DNA of 64,000 nucleotides from NCBI RefSeq assembly GCF_001423765.1, contig NZ_LMPG01000001.1, forward strand, positions 702,523 through 766,522, written 5' to 3'. Both the position numbers and the translations under genes were made by a program. The notes under the pieces were generated by a model. It searched no databases and was not told the DNA's origin. It saw only the letters and a list, made by a program, of their open reading frames with translations. Positions within the stretch are counted from its first letter, which is position 1. Every line of letters starts with the position of its first letter. Shown in pieces: positions 1 to 9,470 of this stretch. This stretch comes from Sphingomonas sp. Leaf343 (lineage in GTDB: Bacteria > Pseudomonadota > Alphaproteobacteria > Sphingomonadales > Sphingomonadaceae).

Positions 1-1
1 A

Positions 2-1141
2 GGGGAGGGGCTTTCGCTTGCCCCGCTCGACGACCTGACGGGCTTCGATGCGGTCGTCGTGTCGCCGGGAGTGCCGCTGAACACGCATCCGCTCGCCGCG
101 CAGGCGAAAGCGGCGGGGGTGCCGATCATCGGCGACATCGAGCTGTTCGCGCAGGCGCGCTCTGAACTGCCGGCGCACAAGGTCGTCGGGATCACCGGCA
201 CCAATGGCAAGTCCACGACGACGGCGCTGATCCACCACCTTTGCCACACGGCGGGCATCCCGAGCCTGATGGGCGGCAATATCGGCCTGCCGATCCTCGC
301 GCAGGAGCCTTTGCCGGCGGGTGGCGTGTATGTGCTGGAGCTGTCGAGCTATCAGATCGACCTGACGCAGACCCTCGACTGCGACGTGGCGGTGCTGCTG
401 AACGTGACACCCGATCACCTCGACCGGTATGACGGGTTCGATGCCTATGCCGCGTCGAAAGCGCGGTTGTTCGCGATGCAGTCGCCGGAGCATGGCGCGG
501 TGATCGGGATCGGCGATGCGGCGTCGGCGCAGATTGCACGCGGGCTGTCGGCACGGGGTGAGCATCTGACCAAGATCGCGCCGGGCGTGTGCATGGACCA
601 GCGGAACTGGCCGTCGTTGCAGGGGCCTCACAATGCGCAGAACGCGCTGGCGGCGATTGCCGTGGCCAGGGCGCTGGGGATATCCGAAGCCGATATCGAT
701 GGCGGGCTGGCGAGCTTTGCCGGACTGCCGCACCGGATGGATCTGGTCGCGACGCTGCACGGCGTCGCCTATGTCGACGACAGCAAGGCGACCAACCCGG
801 AAAGCACCGCGCCGGCGCTGGGTGCGTTCGGAAGGGTGCACTGGATCGTTGGCGGTCGGCCCAAGGGCGACGATCTCGACGCCTGCGCACCCTATTTCGA
901 CCGGGTCGTCGCCGCCTATACGATCGGCGAGGCGGGACCACGGTTCGCGGAGGTGCTGAAGGGGCGAGTGCCCGTGGTGGAGCAGGCGGGTACGCTGGAT
1001 GCCGCCGTGCGTCATGCTGCCGCCGCCGCGCAAGCAGGCGATACCGTGCTGCTGTCGCCGGCCTGCGCCAGTTTCGACCAGTTCAGCGATTTCGAGGCGC
1101 GGGGGCGGGCGTTCCGCGCGGCGGTGGGAGCCTTGGCATGA
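2..1141 (+). CDS. murD: UDP-N-acetylmuramoylalanine--D-glutamate ligase, 5' end missing
   Basis: MurD is the cytoplasmic ligase that adds D-glutamate to UDP-MurNAc-L-Ala with ATP. The reading frame is open from the first bases of the window, so the N-terminal part lies upstream; 379 residues are visible. The Mur-ligase ATP-binding motif GTNGKST is at about base 195. Other ligase-core motifs are NVTPDHLDRY and, near the middle, LPHRMDLV followed by DDSKATNPEST. The stop overlaps the ftsW start as ATGA. The next genes are ftsW and murG, the usual dcw order, which fixes the identity among Mur ligases. Confidence 0.96.
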   Translation, partial: GEGLSLAPLDDLTGFDAVVVSPGVPLNTHPLAAQAKAAGVPIIGDIELFAQARSELPAHKVVGITGTNGKSTTTALIHHLCHTAGIPSLMGGNIGLPILAQEPLPAGGVYVLELSSYQIDLTQTLDCDVAVLLNVTPDHLDRYDGFDAYAASKARLFAMQSPEHGAVIGIGDAASAQIARGLSARGEHLTKIAPGVCMDQRNWPSLQGPHNAQNALAAIAVARALGISEADIDGGLASFAGLPHRMDLVATLHGVAYVDDSKATNPESTAPALGAFGRVHWIVGGRPKGDDLDACAPYFDRVVAAYTIGEAGPRFAEVLKGRVPVVEQAGTLDAAVRHAAAAAQAGDTVLLSPACASFDQFSDFEARGRAFRAAVGALA

Positions 1142-2370
1142 CCGATATCCGGGCCAATCCGACCAAGGGAGCGCGCCTGATGGCGCAGGTGAAGAAGCGC
1201 GGCGGGCGTGGCGACCGGTCGCCGCTCGGCACGTGGTTCTGGGATATCGACCGGATGCTGCTGCTGCTGACGCTGCTGCTGATCGCGATCGGCCTGATCG
1301 CGGTGGCGGCGGCGAGCCCGGCATCGGCGGTGCGCTATTCGGGCGAGCACAAGAAGTTCGCGCCGCTCTATTATTTCTGGCGGCAGTTGATGTGGGTCGG
1401 GGTGTCGCTGCCGGTGCTGTTCGCCGTATCGATGCTGCCGGCGGTGCTGGCGCGGCGGCTGGCAGTGGCCGGAGCCGGCGTATTCGGCCTGCTGCTGGCG
1501 CTCGCGCCGCTGATCGGGGCGGCGCATAACGGTGCGCGGCGCTGGATCGGCGTCGGGATCGCCGAATTCCAGCCGTCCGAGTTCCTGAAGCCGATGTTCA
1601 TCGTCACGGTCGCGTGGCTGTTGTCGCTAAAGGCGAAGGACGACGAGCTGCCGACCGTGCTGATGACCGGGGCGATGACCGCACTGGTCGCGTTCCTGCT
1701 GATGTTGCAGCCGGATTTCGGACAGACCGTGATCTTCTGCACGGTGTGGATGGCGCTGCTGATGATCGCGGGTACGCCGATGCGGTACCTCGCGGGACTC
1801 GTCGCGATGGTGCCGGTCGGGCTGGGCGCGGCATACATGTTCTACGGCACCGCACGCCAGCGGATCGACGCGTTCCTGTTCCCGAACGTGGAGGGCGAGG
1901 GTGCGGCCGACCATTTCCAGGTCGATGCGGCGCACCGCACGCTGACCGCGGGCGGCTGGACCGGCACGGGCCCCGGTGGCGGATCGGCGAAGTTCGGCCT
2001 GCCGGAGGCGCATACCGATTACATCTTTTCCGTGATCGGCGAGGAGTTCGGGCTGATCGCCTGCTCCGTCGTGGCGATCGTGTTCCTGGCGATCGTCGTG
2101 CGCGTGTTCGTCAAGCTGCTGGACGAACAGGATGAATTCAAGCTGCTTGCGGCATCCGGGCTGGCGGTGCAGTTCGGCGCGCAGGCGCTGGTCAGCATGG
2201 CGGTCAACACCGGCCTCGCTCCGTCGAAGGGCATGACCCTGCCGTTCATCAGTTACGGCGGGTCGTCGATGATCGCGCTGTCGATCGGCATGGGGTTGCT
2301 CCTGGCGTTCACCCGGCGCAATCCGTTCCTGACGCGGTCGCCTTACGTGGTCCGCTGGAGCGGGGAATGA
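1138..2370 (+). CDS. ftsW: Lipid II polymerising glycosyltransferase FtsW
   Basis: FtsW is the SEDS-family integral membrane peptidoglycan glycosyltransferase of the divisome. The protein has 410 residues in many hydrophobic segments, with a short basic cytoplasmic N-terminus. Family signatures include QPDFGQT in the middle and FISYGGSSM at about residues 370-378. The ATG at 1138 overlaps the murD stop as ATGA; a second in-frame ATG at 1180 is possible. The gene overlaps murG by four bases, so translation is probably coupled along murD-ftsW-murG. Length and gene position fit FtsW rather than RodA. Confidence 0.95.
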   Translation: MTDIRANPTKGARLMAQVKKRGGRGDRSPLGTWFWDIDRMLLLLTLLLIAIGLIAVAAASPASAVRYSGEHKKFAPLYYFWRQLMWVGVSLPVLFAVSMLPAVLARRLAVAGAGVFGLLLALAPLIGAAHNGARRWIGVGIAEFQPSEFLKPMFIVTVAWLLSLKAKDDELPTVLMTGAMTALVAFLLMLQPDFGQTVIFCTVWMALLMIAGTPMRYLAGLVAMVPVGLGAAYMFYGTARQRIDAFLFPNVEGEGAADHFQVDAAHRTLTAGGWTGTGPGGGSAKFGLPEAHTDYIFSVIGEEFGLIACSVVAIVFLAIVVRVFVKLLDEQDEFKLLAASGLAVQFGAQALVSMAVNTGLAPSKGMTLPFISYGGSSMIALSIGMGLLLAFTRRNPFLTRSPYVVRWSGE

Positions 2371-3509
2371 ACAAGCATTACGTGCTGGCAGCGGGCGGAA
2401 CGGGTGGCCACATGGTCCCCGCCGCGGCGCTGGCGGCGGAATTGATGAAGCGCGGACACCGCGTGGCGCTGGTCAGCGATCAGCGCGGGGTGCGGTTCCC
2501 CGGGCTGTTCGACGGGGTGCAGACGCACGTGCTCCCGGCGGGGCGGTTTCAGGTGAAGCGGCCGCTGGGCTGGCCATCGGCGGCGCGCGAGATGTGGCGC
2601 GGGCGGGCGATGGCGCGCGAACTGTACCGCACGTTCACGCCCGCCGCGGTCATCGGCTTCGGCGGATATCCGGCGATGCCCGCGCTGCTGGCGGCGTTCG
2701 CGAGCGGCATCCCGACTGCGGTGCACGAGCAGAATGCGGTGCTGGGTCGCGTCAACCGGCTGGTCGCGCGCCGCGTCGATGCGATCGCCACGAGCTATGC
2801 GACGACCGAGCGATTGTCGGAGAAGCTGGCGGGCAAGGTCCACCTGGTCGGCAATCCGGTGCGCGAGGCGGTGCTGGCGCTCAGGGCGAAACCCTATCCG
2901 CTGCTGGAGGATGACGGCATCTTCCGCGTGCTGGTGACCGGCGGCAGTCAGGGGGCGAGCGTCCTGTCGAAGGTGGTGCCGGATGGCCTGTCGATGCTGC
3001 CGGCGGCGTTCCGGCGAAGGTTGCAGGTGACGCATCAGGCGCGGATCGAGGATATCGACGCGGCGCGCGTCAAATATGCCGAGCATCACATTCCGGCGGA
3101 GCTGGCGACGTACCTTCCCGATATGCCGGAGCAACTGGCGTGGGCGCATCTGGTCATCGGGCGCGCGGGCGCGTCGACAATCGCGGAACTGACGGCGGCG
3201 GGGCGGCCGGCGATCCTGGTGCCGCTGCCGTCCGCGACCGACGATCACCAGACCGCGAACGCGCGCGAGATGTCGCAGGCGGGCGGCGCGCGGACGATCG
3301 TGCAGTCGGATTTCAACGCGGTCGAACTGGCGAAGCAGATGCAGAAGCTGGGGCTGGACCCGGCGGGCATGGAGAATGCGGCGGGGCGCGCGAAGAGCGT
3401 CGGCCGGCCGAATGCGGTGAGCGATCTCGCCGATCTGGTCGAGAGTCTGGATGCGCCGGTATCGCGGCTGCCGGTCGGCAAGCCGCAGCGCAAGGAGGCG
3501 TTCGCGTGA
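2367..3509 (+). CDS. murG: Lipid II synthase MurG (GlcNAc transferase)
   Basis: MurG transfers GlcNAc from UDP-GlcNAc to lipid I on the inner face of the cytoplasmic membrane, making lipid II. The 380-residue protein is a GT28 enzyme: the glycine-rich loop GGTGGH is at residues 10-15, a second nucleotide-binding glycine motif GGSQGAS at about 191, and [11 protein letters not shown] at about 265. The ATG overlaps the ftsW stop. Downstream comes not an overlapping murC but a 139-base gap almost filled by a palindromic element. Confidence 0.96.
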   Translation: MNKHYVLAAGGTGGHMVPAAALAAELMKRGHRVALVSDQRGVRFPGLFDGVQTHVLPAGRFQVKRPLGWPSAAREMWRGRAMARELYRTFTPAAVIGFGGYPAMPALLAAFASGIPTAVHEQNAVLGRVNRLVARRVDAIATSYATTERLSEKLAGKVHLVGNPVREAVLALRAKPYPLLEDDGIFRVLVTGGSQGASVLSKVVPDGLSMLPAAFRRRLQVTHQARIEDIDAARVKYAEHHIPAELATYLPDMPEQLAWAHLVIGRAGASTIAELTAAGRPAILVPLPSATDDHQTANAREMSQAGGARTIVQSDFNAVELAKQMQKLGLDPAGMENAAGRAKSVGRPNAVSDLADLVESLDAPVSRLPVGKPQRKEAFA

Positions 3510-3522
3510 AACGGATCGTACC

Positions 3523-3645
3523 ATTCCTCCCCGGCACGGGGAGGGGGACCAGCGTAGCTGGTGGAGGGGCAGCCACAGGCGAGGCCGCTTGGGGCTGCCC
3601 CTCGGTCCCGCCTTTGGCGCGCCACCTCCCCGTAGCGGGGAGGAT
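3523..3645. repeat. Palindromic intergenic element, copy 1 (murG-murC)
   Basis: This 123-base block is a string of short hairpins with mostly three-base loops: CCTCCCCGgcaCGGGGAGG, ACCAGCgtaGCTGGT, a central GGGGCAGCC/GGCTGCCCC stem, a CCGCCtttGGCG stem and CACCTCCCCGtagCGGGGAGG. Its ends form terminal inverted repeats (ATTCCTCCCCG / CGGGGAGGAT). Its reverse complement aligns along nearly its whole length with the block at 6181-6300. The right end, GGGGAGGAT, lies five bases before the murC ATG and acts as its ribosome binding site. Confidence 0.85.
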
Positions 3646-3648
3646 TTG

Positions 3649-5064
3649 ATGCGGGGCGTCGCGACCGACATCGGCACGATCCACTTTGTCGGGATCGGCG
3701 GAATCGGCATGTCCGGCATCGCGGAGGTGATGAAGAACCTCGGCTATGCCGTGCAGGGCAGCGACGTGGCGGAGGGCTATGTCGTGCAGGGCCTGCGCGA
3801 CAAGGGCATCCCGGTCGCGATCGGGCACGCCGCGGAGAATATCGGCGATGCGGCGGTGGTCGTCGTGTCGACCGCGATCGTGCGGTCGAACCCCGAGGTC
3901 GAGGCGGCGCTGGAGCGGCGCGTGCCGGTAGTGCGGCGGGCGGAGATGCTCGCCGAACTGATGCGCCTGAAATCGACCGTCGCGGTGGCGGGGACGCACG
4001 GCAAGACGACGACGACCAGCATGGTTGCGGCGTTGCTGGACGCGGGCGGTATCGACCCGACCGTCATCAACGGCGGCATCATCAACAGCTACGGATCGAA
4101 CGCGCGGCTGGGCGCGAGCGACTGGATGGTCGTGGAGGCCGACGAGAGCGACGGCAGCTTCCTGCGGCTGGACGGGACGATCGCGGTCGTCACGAACATC
4201 GATCCGGAGCATCTGGACCATTATGGGTCGTTCGACGCGGTCAAGGACGCGTTCGTCGAGTTCGTTGAGAACGTGCCCTTCTATGGCGCGGCGCTGCTGT
4301 GTCTCGATCACCCGGAGGTGCAGAACATCCTGCCGCGCGTGCGCGACCGGCGCGTGGTGACGTACGGATTCTCCGCGCAGGCGGACGTGCGCGGAGTCAA
4401 TGTCACGCCGGTCCCGGGCGGCAACCGGTTCGAGTGCATCGTCCGCGAGCGCGACGGCAAGACCCGCTCGATCGAGGGGATCGAGATGCCGATGCCGGGT
4501 CGTCACAATGTCCAGAATGCACTGGCCGCGATCGGCGTGGCGCTGGAGATGGGTATTCCCGATGCGGTGATCCAGCAGGGGTTCGCCGCCTTCGGTGGCG
4601 TCAAGCGGCGCTTCACCAAGGTGGGCGAGGTGCGCGGATCGACGATCATCGACGATTACGGCCATCATCCGGTCGAGATTCGCGCCGTGCTGGCGGCGGC
4701 GCGCGAGGGTGCGCAGGGACGGGTGATCGCGGTGGTGCAGCCGCATCGGTTCTCGCGACTGGGCAACCTGATGGAGGACTTCCAGACCGCGTTCAACGAT
4801 GCCGACCGGGTGCTGGTGACGCCGGTCTATGCCGCCGGCGAGCAGCCGGTGCCGGGCGTCGATGCCGACGCGCTGGTCGAGGGGCTGAAGCGGCGCGGAC
4901 ATCGTCATGCCGCGACGGTGGCCGACGCCGATGCGCTGGCGGACGAACTCGCGGCGACGCTGCGGCCGGACGACATGGTCGTCTGCCTGGGCGCGGGCGA
5001 CATCACCAAATGGGCGGCGGGACTGGCCGACGCGATAGAGGCCCGTAGCGGGGTGGCGGCATGA
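3649..5064 (+). CDS. murC: UDP-N-acetylmuramate--L-alanine ligase
   Basis: MurC adds L-alanine to UDP-MurNAc, the first amino acid of the peptidoglycan stem peptide. The protein has 471 residues. The N-terminal Rossmann-like UDP-binding motif [12 protein letters not shown] is at residues 11-22, the ATP loop GTHGKTTTT at about 115, and [15 protein letters not shown] and HHP-containing motifs follow. I chose the ATG at 3649 because GGAGG sits five bases upstream and the conserved N-terminus begins right after. The frame stays open further upstream only through the palindromic element. The stop overlaps the next small gene as ATGA. Confidence 0.96.
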   Translation: MRGVATDIGTIHFVGIGGIGMSGIAEVMKNLGYAVQGSDVAEGYVVQGLRDKGIPVAIGHAAENIGDAAVVVVSTAIVRSNPEVEAALERRVPVVRRAEMLAELMRLKSTVAVAGTHGKTTTTSMVAALLDAGGIDPTVINGGIINSYGSNARLGASDWMVVEADESDGSFLRLDGTIAVVTNIDPEHLDHYGSFDAVKDAFVEFVENVPFYGAALLCLDHPEVQNILPRVRDRRVVTYGFSAQADVRGVNVTPVPGGNRFECIVRERDGKTRSIEGIEMPMPGRHNVQNALAAIGVALEMGIPDAVIQQGFAAFGGVKRRFTKVGEVRGSTIIDDYGHHPVEIRAVLAAAREGAQGRVIAVVQPHRFSRLGNLMEDFQTAFNDADRVLVTPVYAAGEQPVPGVDADALVEGLKRRGHRHAATVADADALADELAATLRPDDMVVCLGAGDITKWAAGLADAIEARSGVAA

Positions 5065-5261
5065 ACGACTGGATCAAGGCGTCGCTCGACGCGCAGAAGC
5101 AGATGCTCGATGCGCAGCAGCGGGCGTTGAACATCGGCAAAACTGCGGTCGGCACCGGTGAAGCGCTGGCGCAGGCGCAGGAGGCGTCGAAGCGTGCGAT
5201 CGAGGCCAATCTGGCGGCGTGGCAGGCGTGGACGCGATTGTGGGGCGTGGGGCCGTGGTGA
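5061..5261 (+). CDS. Conserved-looking 66-residue protein between murC and murB
   Basis: No function is recognised. The 66 residues are rich in Ala, Gln and Lys and predict as one long amphipathic, possibly coiled-coil helix ([18 protein letters not shown], then a second similar stretch), ending in tryptophans ([13 protein letters not shown]). There is no signal peptide or membrane segment. The ATG overlaps the murC stop (ATGA) and the TGA overlaps the proposed murB start (GTGA), so it is in frame with translational coupling on both sides. That placement argues for a real gene and perhaps a role linked to cell-wall synthesis or division. Confidence 0.7.
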   Translation: MNDWIKASLDAQKQMLDAQQRALNIGKTAVGTGEALAQAQEASKRAIEANLAAWQAWTRLWGVGPW

Positions 5262-6166
5262 CGGCGGACGTCCTTCAGCCCGTGATGCCGGCGGTGCGTG
5301 GGCGCCTGACCCGCGACGCGGCGCTGGCGCCGTTGGTGTGGTTCAAGACCGGCGGCGCGGCGGCGTGGCTGTTCGAGCCGGCGGATGCCGACGACCTGTC
5401 GGATTTCCTTGCGGCGCTCGACCCGGCCGTGCCGGCGTGGCCGCTGGGGCTGGGATCGAACCTGATCGTGCGCGACGGCGGCATGCCCGGCGTGACGGTG
5501 CGGCTCGGCAAGCCGTTCGCGAAGGTCGAGCGGCTAGACGCGACGACGCTGCGCTGCGGTGGCGGGACGAGCGGTATCCTCGCGTCCTCGACCGCGCGCG
5601 ATGCCGGGATCGGTGGGATCGAGTTCCTGCGGTCCATACCCGGCACGGTCGGTGGGTTCGTGCGGATGAACGGCGGTGCGTACGGGCGCGAAGTGTCGGA
5701 CGTGCTGGTGGAGTGCGAGGTCGTGCTGCGGTCGGGCGAGCGGCGGACGCTGGCGGCGGCGGAGCTTGGCTACACCTATCGGCATAGCGACCTGCCCGAG
5801 GGTGCGGTGGTGGTCAGCGCGACGCTGCGCGGCCACCCGGCCGACTCCGCGGCGATCGGGGCGGAGATGGACCGGATCGCCGCCGAGCGGGAGGCGTCGC
5901 AGCCGCTGCGCTCGCGCACCGGCGGGTCGACGTTCAAGAACCCGGCGGGGCACAAGGCATGGGCGCTGATCGACGCGGCGGGCTGTCGCGGCCTGACGCG
6001 CGGCGATGCGCAGGTGTCCGAGAAGCATTGTAATTTCCTGCTCAACCTGGGTTCCGCGTCGAGCGCGGAGATCGAGGCGCTGGGCGAAGAGGTGCGAGAT
6101 CGGGTGAAGGCGCAGTCCGGCGTGACGCTGGAATGGGAAATCCAGCGCGTGGGAGTGGCGGCGTGA
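5258..6166 (+). CDS. murB: UDP-N-acetylenolpyruvoylglucosamine reductase
   Basis: MurB is the FAD-dependent, NADPH-using reductase that completes UDP-MurNAc. The protein has 302 residues. The FAD-binding motif LGLGSNLIVRDGG is near residue 65, followed by the PGTVGG loop (SIPGTVGGFVRMNGGAYG) and the catalytic region RTGGSTFKNP. I prefer the GTG at 5258, which overlaps the preceding stop as GTGA; another GTG at 5219 would add 13 residues and overlap the small gene by 43 bases. A palindromic element follows before ddl. Confidence 0.95.
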   Translation: MTADVLQPVMPAVRGRLTRDAALAPLVWFKTGGAAAWLFEPADADDLSDFLAALDPAVPAWPLGLGSNLIVRDGGMPGVTVRLGKPFAKVERLDATTLRCGGGTSGILASSTARDAGIGGIEFLRSIPGTVGGFVRMNGGAYGREVSDVLVECEVVLRSGERRTLAAAELGYTYRHSDLPEGAVVVSATLRGHPADSAAIGAEMDRIAAEREASQPLRSRTGGSTFKNPAGHKAWALIDAAGCRGLTRGDAQVSEKHCNFLLNLGSASSAEIEALGEEVRDRVKAQSGVTLEWEIQRVGVAA

Positions 6167-6180
6167 TCGATCTTCTTCAA

Positions 6181-6300
6181 ATCCTCGCCGAAACGGGGAG
6201 GTGGCAGCCAAAGGCTGACGGAGGCGCAGCCACAGGCCGTCCCGTTTGGGGCTGCGCCTCCACCAGCTTCGCTGGTCCCCCTCCCCGTGCCGGGGAGGAT
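6181..6300. repeat. Palindromic intergenic element, copy 2 (murB-ddl)
   Basis: This 120-base block is the second copy, in opposite orientation to 3523-3645. It has the same hairpin chain: CCGaaaCGG-type first stem, GCAGCCaaaGGCTG, a central GGCGCAGCC/GGCTGCGCC stem, ACCAGCttcGCTGGT and CCTCCCCGtgcCGGGGAGG. Termini are ATCCTCGCCG and CGGGGAGGAT. Several differences between copies are compensatory: the central stem differs by a paired C:G versus G:C change. The right end again ends a few bases before a start codon and provides GGAGG for ddl. Confidence 0.85.
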
Positions 6301-6305
6301 CTAGG

Positions 6306-7250
6306 ATGGTAATGCACATCGCAGTGCTCATGGGCGGCTGGTCCGCGGAGCGGCCGGTGTCGCTGCAATCGGGCGCCGGCGTGGCCGATGCGCTGGAATC
6401 GCGCGGGCACCGGGTGACGCGGATCGACATGGGTCGCGACGTCGCCGCGCGGCTGGCGGAGGCGAAGCCCGATCTGGTGTTCAACGCGCTCCACGGTTCG
6501 CCCGGGGAGGACGGGACGGTACAGGGCATGATGGACCTGATGGGGCTGCGCTATACGCATAGCGGCCTCGCCACGTCCGTCATCGCGATCGACAAGGTGC
6601 TGACGAAGCAGGCGCTGGTGCCGCATGGCGTGCCGATGCCCGGCGGGCGCATCGTCAGGTCGGCCGACCTGTATGACCGCGACCCGTTGCCACGCCCCTA
6701 TGTCCTGAAGCCGGTCAATGAAGGATCGTCGGTCGGCGTCGCGATCGTCACCGCCGACGGGAATTACGGCGATCCGATCTCCCCGCACGCGACCGGTCCG
6801 TGGCAGGAGTTCGAGGAACTGCTTGCCGAGCCGTATATCCGGGGGCGCGAGCTGACGACGGCGGTGCTGGGCGACCGGGCGCTGGGCGTGACCGAGTTGA
6901 AGCCGAAGAACGGCTGGTACGACTTCGACGCGAAATACACCGATGGCCTGACCGAGCATGTCTGTCCGGCGCAGATCCCGGACGAGATCGCCGACGCGTG
7001 CAAGTCGCTGGCGCTGGAGGCGCATCGCCTGCTCGGGTGCAAGGGCGCGAGCCGCTCCGATTTCCGCTGGGACGACGAGCGCGGCGTGGACGGGCTGTTC
7101 CTGCTGGAGGTGAATACGCAACCGGGGATGACGCCGCTCAGTCTGGTGCCCGAACAGGGTCGTCACGTCGGCATGGACTATGCCGATCTGGTGCAGGCGA
7201 TCGTCGACGAGGCGGTGAAGGACTGGTCCGTCCGGGACGGGCCGCAATGA
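6306..7250 (+). CDS. ddl: D-alanine--D-alanine ligase
   Basis: Ddl joins two D-alanines with ATP to make the terminal dipeptide of the stem peptide. The 314-residue protein has the N-terminal LMGGWSAERPVSL motif, the substrate-binding loop NALHGSPGEDGTVQG at about residue 60, the ATP-grasp lysine region YVLKPVNEGSSVGV, and the metal-binding end LLEVNTQPGMT. ATG 6306 is favoured over ATG 6312 because the GGAGG contributed by the palindromic element is seven bases away. The stop overlaps ftsQ as ATGA. Confidence 0.95.
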   Translation: MVMHIAVLMGGWSAERPVSLQSGAGVADALESRGHRVTRIDMGRDVAARLAEAKPDLVFNALHGSPGEDGTVQGMMDLMGLRYTHSGLATSVIAIDKVLTKQALVPHGVPMPGGRIVRSADLYDRDPLPRPYVLKPVNEGSSVGVAIVTADGNYGDPISPHATGPWQEFEELLAEPYIRGRELTTAVLGDRALGVTELKPKNGWYDFDAKYTDGLTEHVCPAQIPDEIADACKSLALEAHRLLGCKGASRSDFRWDDERGVDGLFLLEVNTQPGMTPLSLVPEQGRHVGMDYADLVQAIVDEAVKDWSVRDGPQ

Positions 7251-8197
7251 GCCGCACGATCAAGCGTGGCGCGCCGCCGAAGCGGCCGGCCCCGCGCAAG
7301 CGCCAGCCGGTGAAGAAGACGCCGTTGTTCGCGCGGCTCGTCGAGAAGCTGCCGATCAGCGAGGCAACGCTGAAAAAGGCGGTGACGTGGACGATCACCG
7401 GTGCGGCCGGAATCGCCGCGGTCGCCGCCGCGACCTATATCGGCGTGCCCGGGATGGTCGGTGCGGCGCTGGCGGAGACGGCGGGGCAGGCGGGCTTCCG
7501 CGTCGAGCAGATCGAGATCACCGGCCTGAAGCGGATGGACCGGATGTCGGTCTATGCCGTCGCGCTCGATCAGCAGAGTCGGGCGATGCCGCTCGTCGAT
7601 CTGGAATCGGTGCGGCAGAACCTGTTGCGATACGGCTGGATCGCGGACGCGCACGTGTCGCGGCGGCTGCCCGATACGCTGCTGGTCGATATCGTCGAGC
7701 GGACGCCGGCGGCGGTGTGGCAGGATCGCGGCGACCTGACGCTGATCGACAGGGACGGCGTGCTGCTGGAGCCGGTGCGGCCGGACGCGATCCCGGACCT
7801 GCCGCTGGTGATCGGTCCCGGCGCGGACCGGCAGATGACGGGATACCAAACGCTGCTCGCCGCCGCGCCCGCGCTGAAGCCGCGGATCAAGGCGGCGACA
7901 TGGATCGGCAATCGCCGCTGGGACCTGACGTTCGAGAGCGGCGAAACGCTGGCGCTGCCGGAGGACGACGCCGGGCGGGCGTTGATCCGCTTCGCGGAAC
8001 TGGACGGGGCTCGGCCGCTGCTCGGGCGGGGCTGGTTGCGGTTCGATATGCGCGATCCGGCGAAGTTGGTTGCGCGAAAGCCCGGTTTGAATCAGAATCA
8101 TGCTTTGGCGGAACCCGCGGTTCAGGGCGGGCCCGAACCGGCCATTACGGACGGCGCGGAGACGCAGGCAATCACCGCGGGGGCGGTCGAGGGGTAA
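7247..8197 (+). CDS. ftsQ: Cell division protein FtsQ
   Basis: FtsQ is the bitopic divisome protein that links early and late division proteins. The 316 residues consist of a strongly basic cytoplasmic tail (1-45), one membrane segment at about 46-68, then a periplasmic POTRA domain starting near FRVEQIEITGLKRMDRMSV (about 84) and a beta-rich FtsQ domain. The tail after residue 290 is low-complexity Ala/Glu/Gly-rich. The ATG overlaps the ddl stop and ftsA starts one base after the ftsQ stop, the standard dcw arrangement. Confidence 0.94.
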   Translation: MSRTIKRGAPPKRPAPRKRQPVKKTPLFARLVEKLPISEATLKKAVTWTITGAAGIAAVAAATYIGVPGMVGAALAETAGQAGFRVEQIEITGLKRMDRMSVYAVALDQQSRAMPLVDLESVRQNLLRYGWIADAHVSRRLPDTLLVDIVERTPAAVWQDRGDLTLIDRDGVLLEPVRPDAIPDLPLVIGPGADRQMTGYQTLLAAAPALKPRIKAATWIGNRRWDLTFESGETLALPEDDAGRALIRFAELDGARPLLGRGWLRFDMRDPAKLVARKPGLNQNHALAEPAVQGGPEPAITDGAETQAITAGAVEG

Positions 8198-8198
8198 T

Positions 8199-9470
8199 AT
8201 GGCGAAGGCAGCACCGGACGGTCTCATCACCGCACTCGATATCGGCTCGTCCAAGGTCTCGGCGATGATCGCCAGGAAGGGCGACGGCGGCGAACTGATC
8301 GTGCTCGGCACCGGTCAGCGCGAGAGCCGCGGCGTCAAGCGCGGCTATATCGCCGACATGGCCGCGACCGAGGTCGCGGTGCGCGAGGCGGTGGAGCAGG
8401 CGGAGCGGATCGCCGGCCTGAACATCGAGAATGTCTGGATCGGCTTTTCCGCGGGCGGTCTCGTCAGCGACGTCGCCGAAGTCGAGTTCGAATTGGGCGG
8501 GCACCGCGTGGAGCAGGGCGATATCGACGCACTGCTGGCGGCGGGTCGTCAGTCGATCGATCCGCAGGGCCGCATGGTGCTGCATGCGCAGCCCGCCCTC
8601 TACACGCTCGACGGGCTGACCGGCGTGAAGAAGCCGCTGGGGCTGCATGCCGATCGGCTGGGCGTGCATATCCACGTTGTCGCGGCGGATGGCTCGCCGG
8701 TGCGCAATCTCGACCTGTGCGTGCGGTCCGCGCATCTGGAGGTGAAGTCGATCATCGCGTCGCCGGTCGCGACCGGGCTAGCGTGCCTGTCCGAAGAAGA
8801 GCGCGAACTGGGCGTCGCGCTGGTCGAGATGGGCGCGGGGATCACCAACGTCTCGCTGTTCGCGGGCGGGATGCTGGTCGGATTGTGTTCGATCCCGATG
8901 GGCGCGGCGGACATCACCGACGACATCGCCAGCGCGTTCGGCACCCGCCGCGCGCAGGCGGAGCGGATGAAGTGCTTCCACGGCAGCGCCAACGCCAGCC
9001 CGCGCGACAATCACGACATGATCCCGATCGTACCGATCGCCGCCGAGGACGGGATGGGCGACGGCGCGGAGGGGACGCAGATCACCAAGGCGCAGTTGAT
9101 CGGTGTGATCCGGCAGCGGCTGGAACATCAGATGGCGGAGGTCCGCAAGGCCCTGGCGCAATTGAAGTTCGAGGGGCCGGTCGGGCGTCAGGTCGTGCTG
9201 ACCGGCGGCGGCGCGGAGCTGAAGGGCATCGCTGATTATGCGCAGCAGGCGCTGGGCCGCTCCGTTCGGCTCGGCCGGCCGCGGGGGCTGACCGGACTGC
9301 CGGAGGCGCATGGCGGGCCGGCGTTCGCGACGCTAGCGGGGCTGGCTTTCTATGCCGCGACCGATCCGATCGACCTGCGCAGCGTCGCGCCGGGCGGGCA
9401 GATGGTGCATCGGCCGGCAGGCATGAACATCTTCCGGAAACTCATCCAGGCGGCGCGCGCGAATTATTGA
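8199..9470 (+). CDS. ftsA: Cell division protein FtsA
   Basis: FtsA is the actin-like ATPase that tethers FtsZ filaments to the membrane. The protein has 423 residues. The phosphate-1 motif LDIGSSKVSAMIA is at about residues 12-24, the SHS2 (1C) domain follows, and the second phosphate loop and adenosine motif (VVLTGGGAELKG) is near 335. The C-terminus, MNIFRKLIQAARANY, is an amphipathic membrane-targeting helix. ATG 8199 begins one base after the ftsQ stop, with GAGG just upstream. Confidence 0.96.
   Translation: MAKAAPDGLITALDIGSSKVSAMIARKGDGGELIVLGTGQRESRGVKRGYIADMAATEVAVREAVEQAERIAGLNIENVWIGFSAGGLVSDVAEVEFELGGHRVEQGDIDALLAAGRQSIDPQGRMVLHAQPALYTLDGLTGVKKPLGLHADRLGVHIHVVAADGSPVRNLDLCVRSAHLEVKSIIASPVATGLACLSEEERELGVALVEMGAGITNVSLFAGGMLVGLCSIPMGAADITDDIASAFGTRRAQAERMKCFHGSANASPRDNHDMIPIVPIAAEDGMGDGAEGTQITKAQLIGVIRQRLEHQMAEVRKALAQLKFEGPVGRQVVLTGGGAELKGIADYAQQALGRSVRLGRPRGLTGLPEAHGGPAFATLAGLAFYAATDPIDLRSVAPGGQMVHRPAGMNIFRKLIQAARANY

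Noticed and set aside
192..941. Long antisense open frames across the dcw cluster and elsewhere
   Set aside because: They are Arg/Pro-rich, lack ribosome binding sites and mirror genes with strong family matches; at this GC content long spurious frames are expected.
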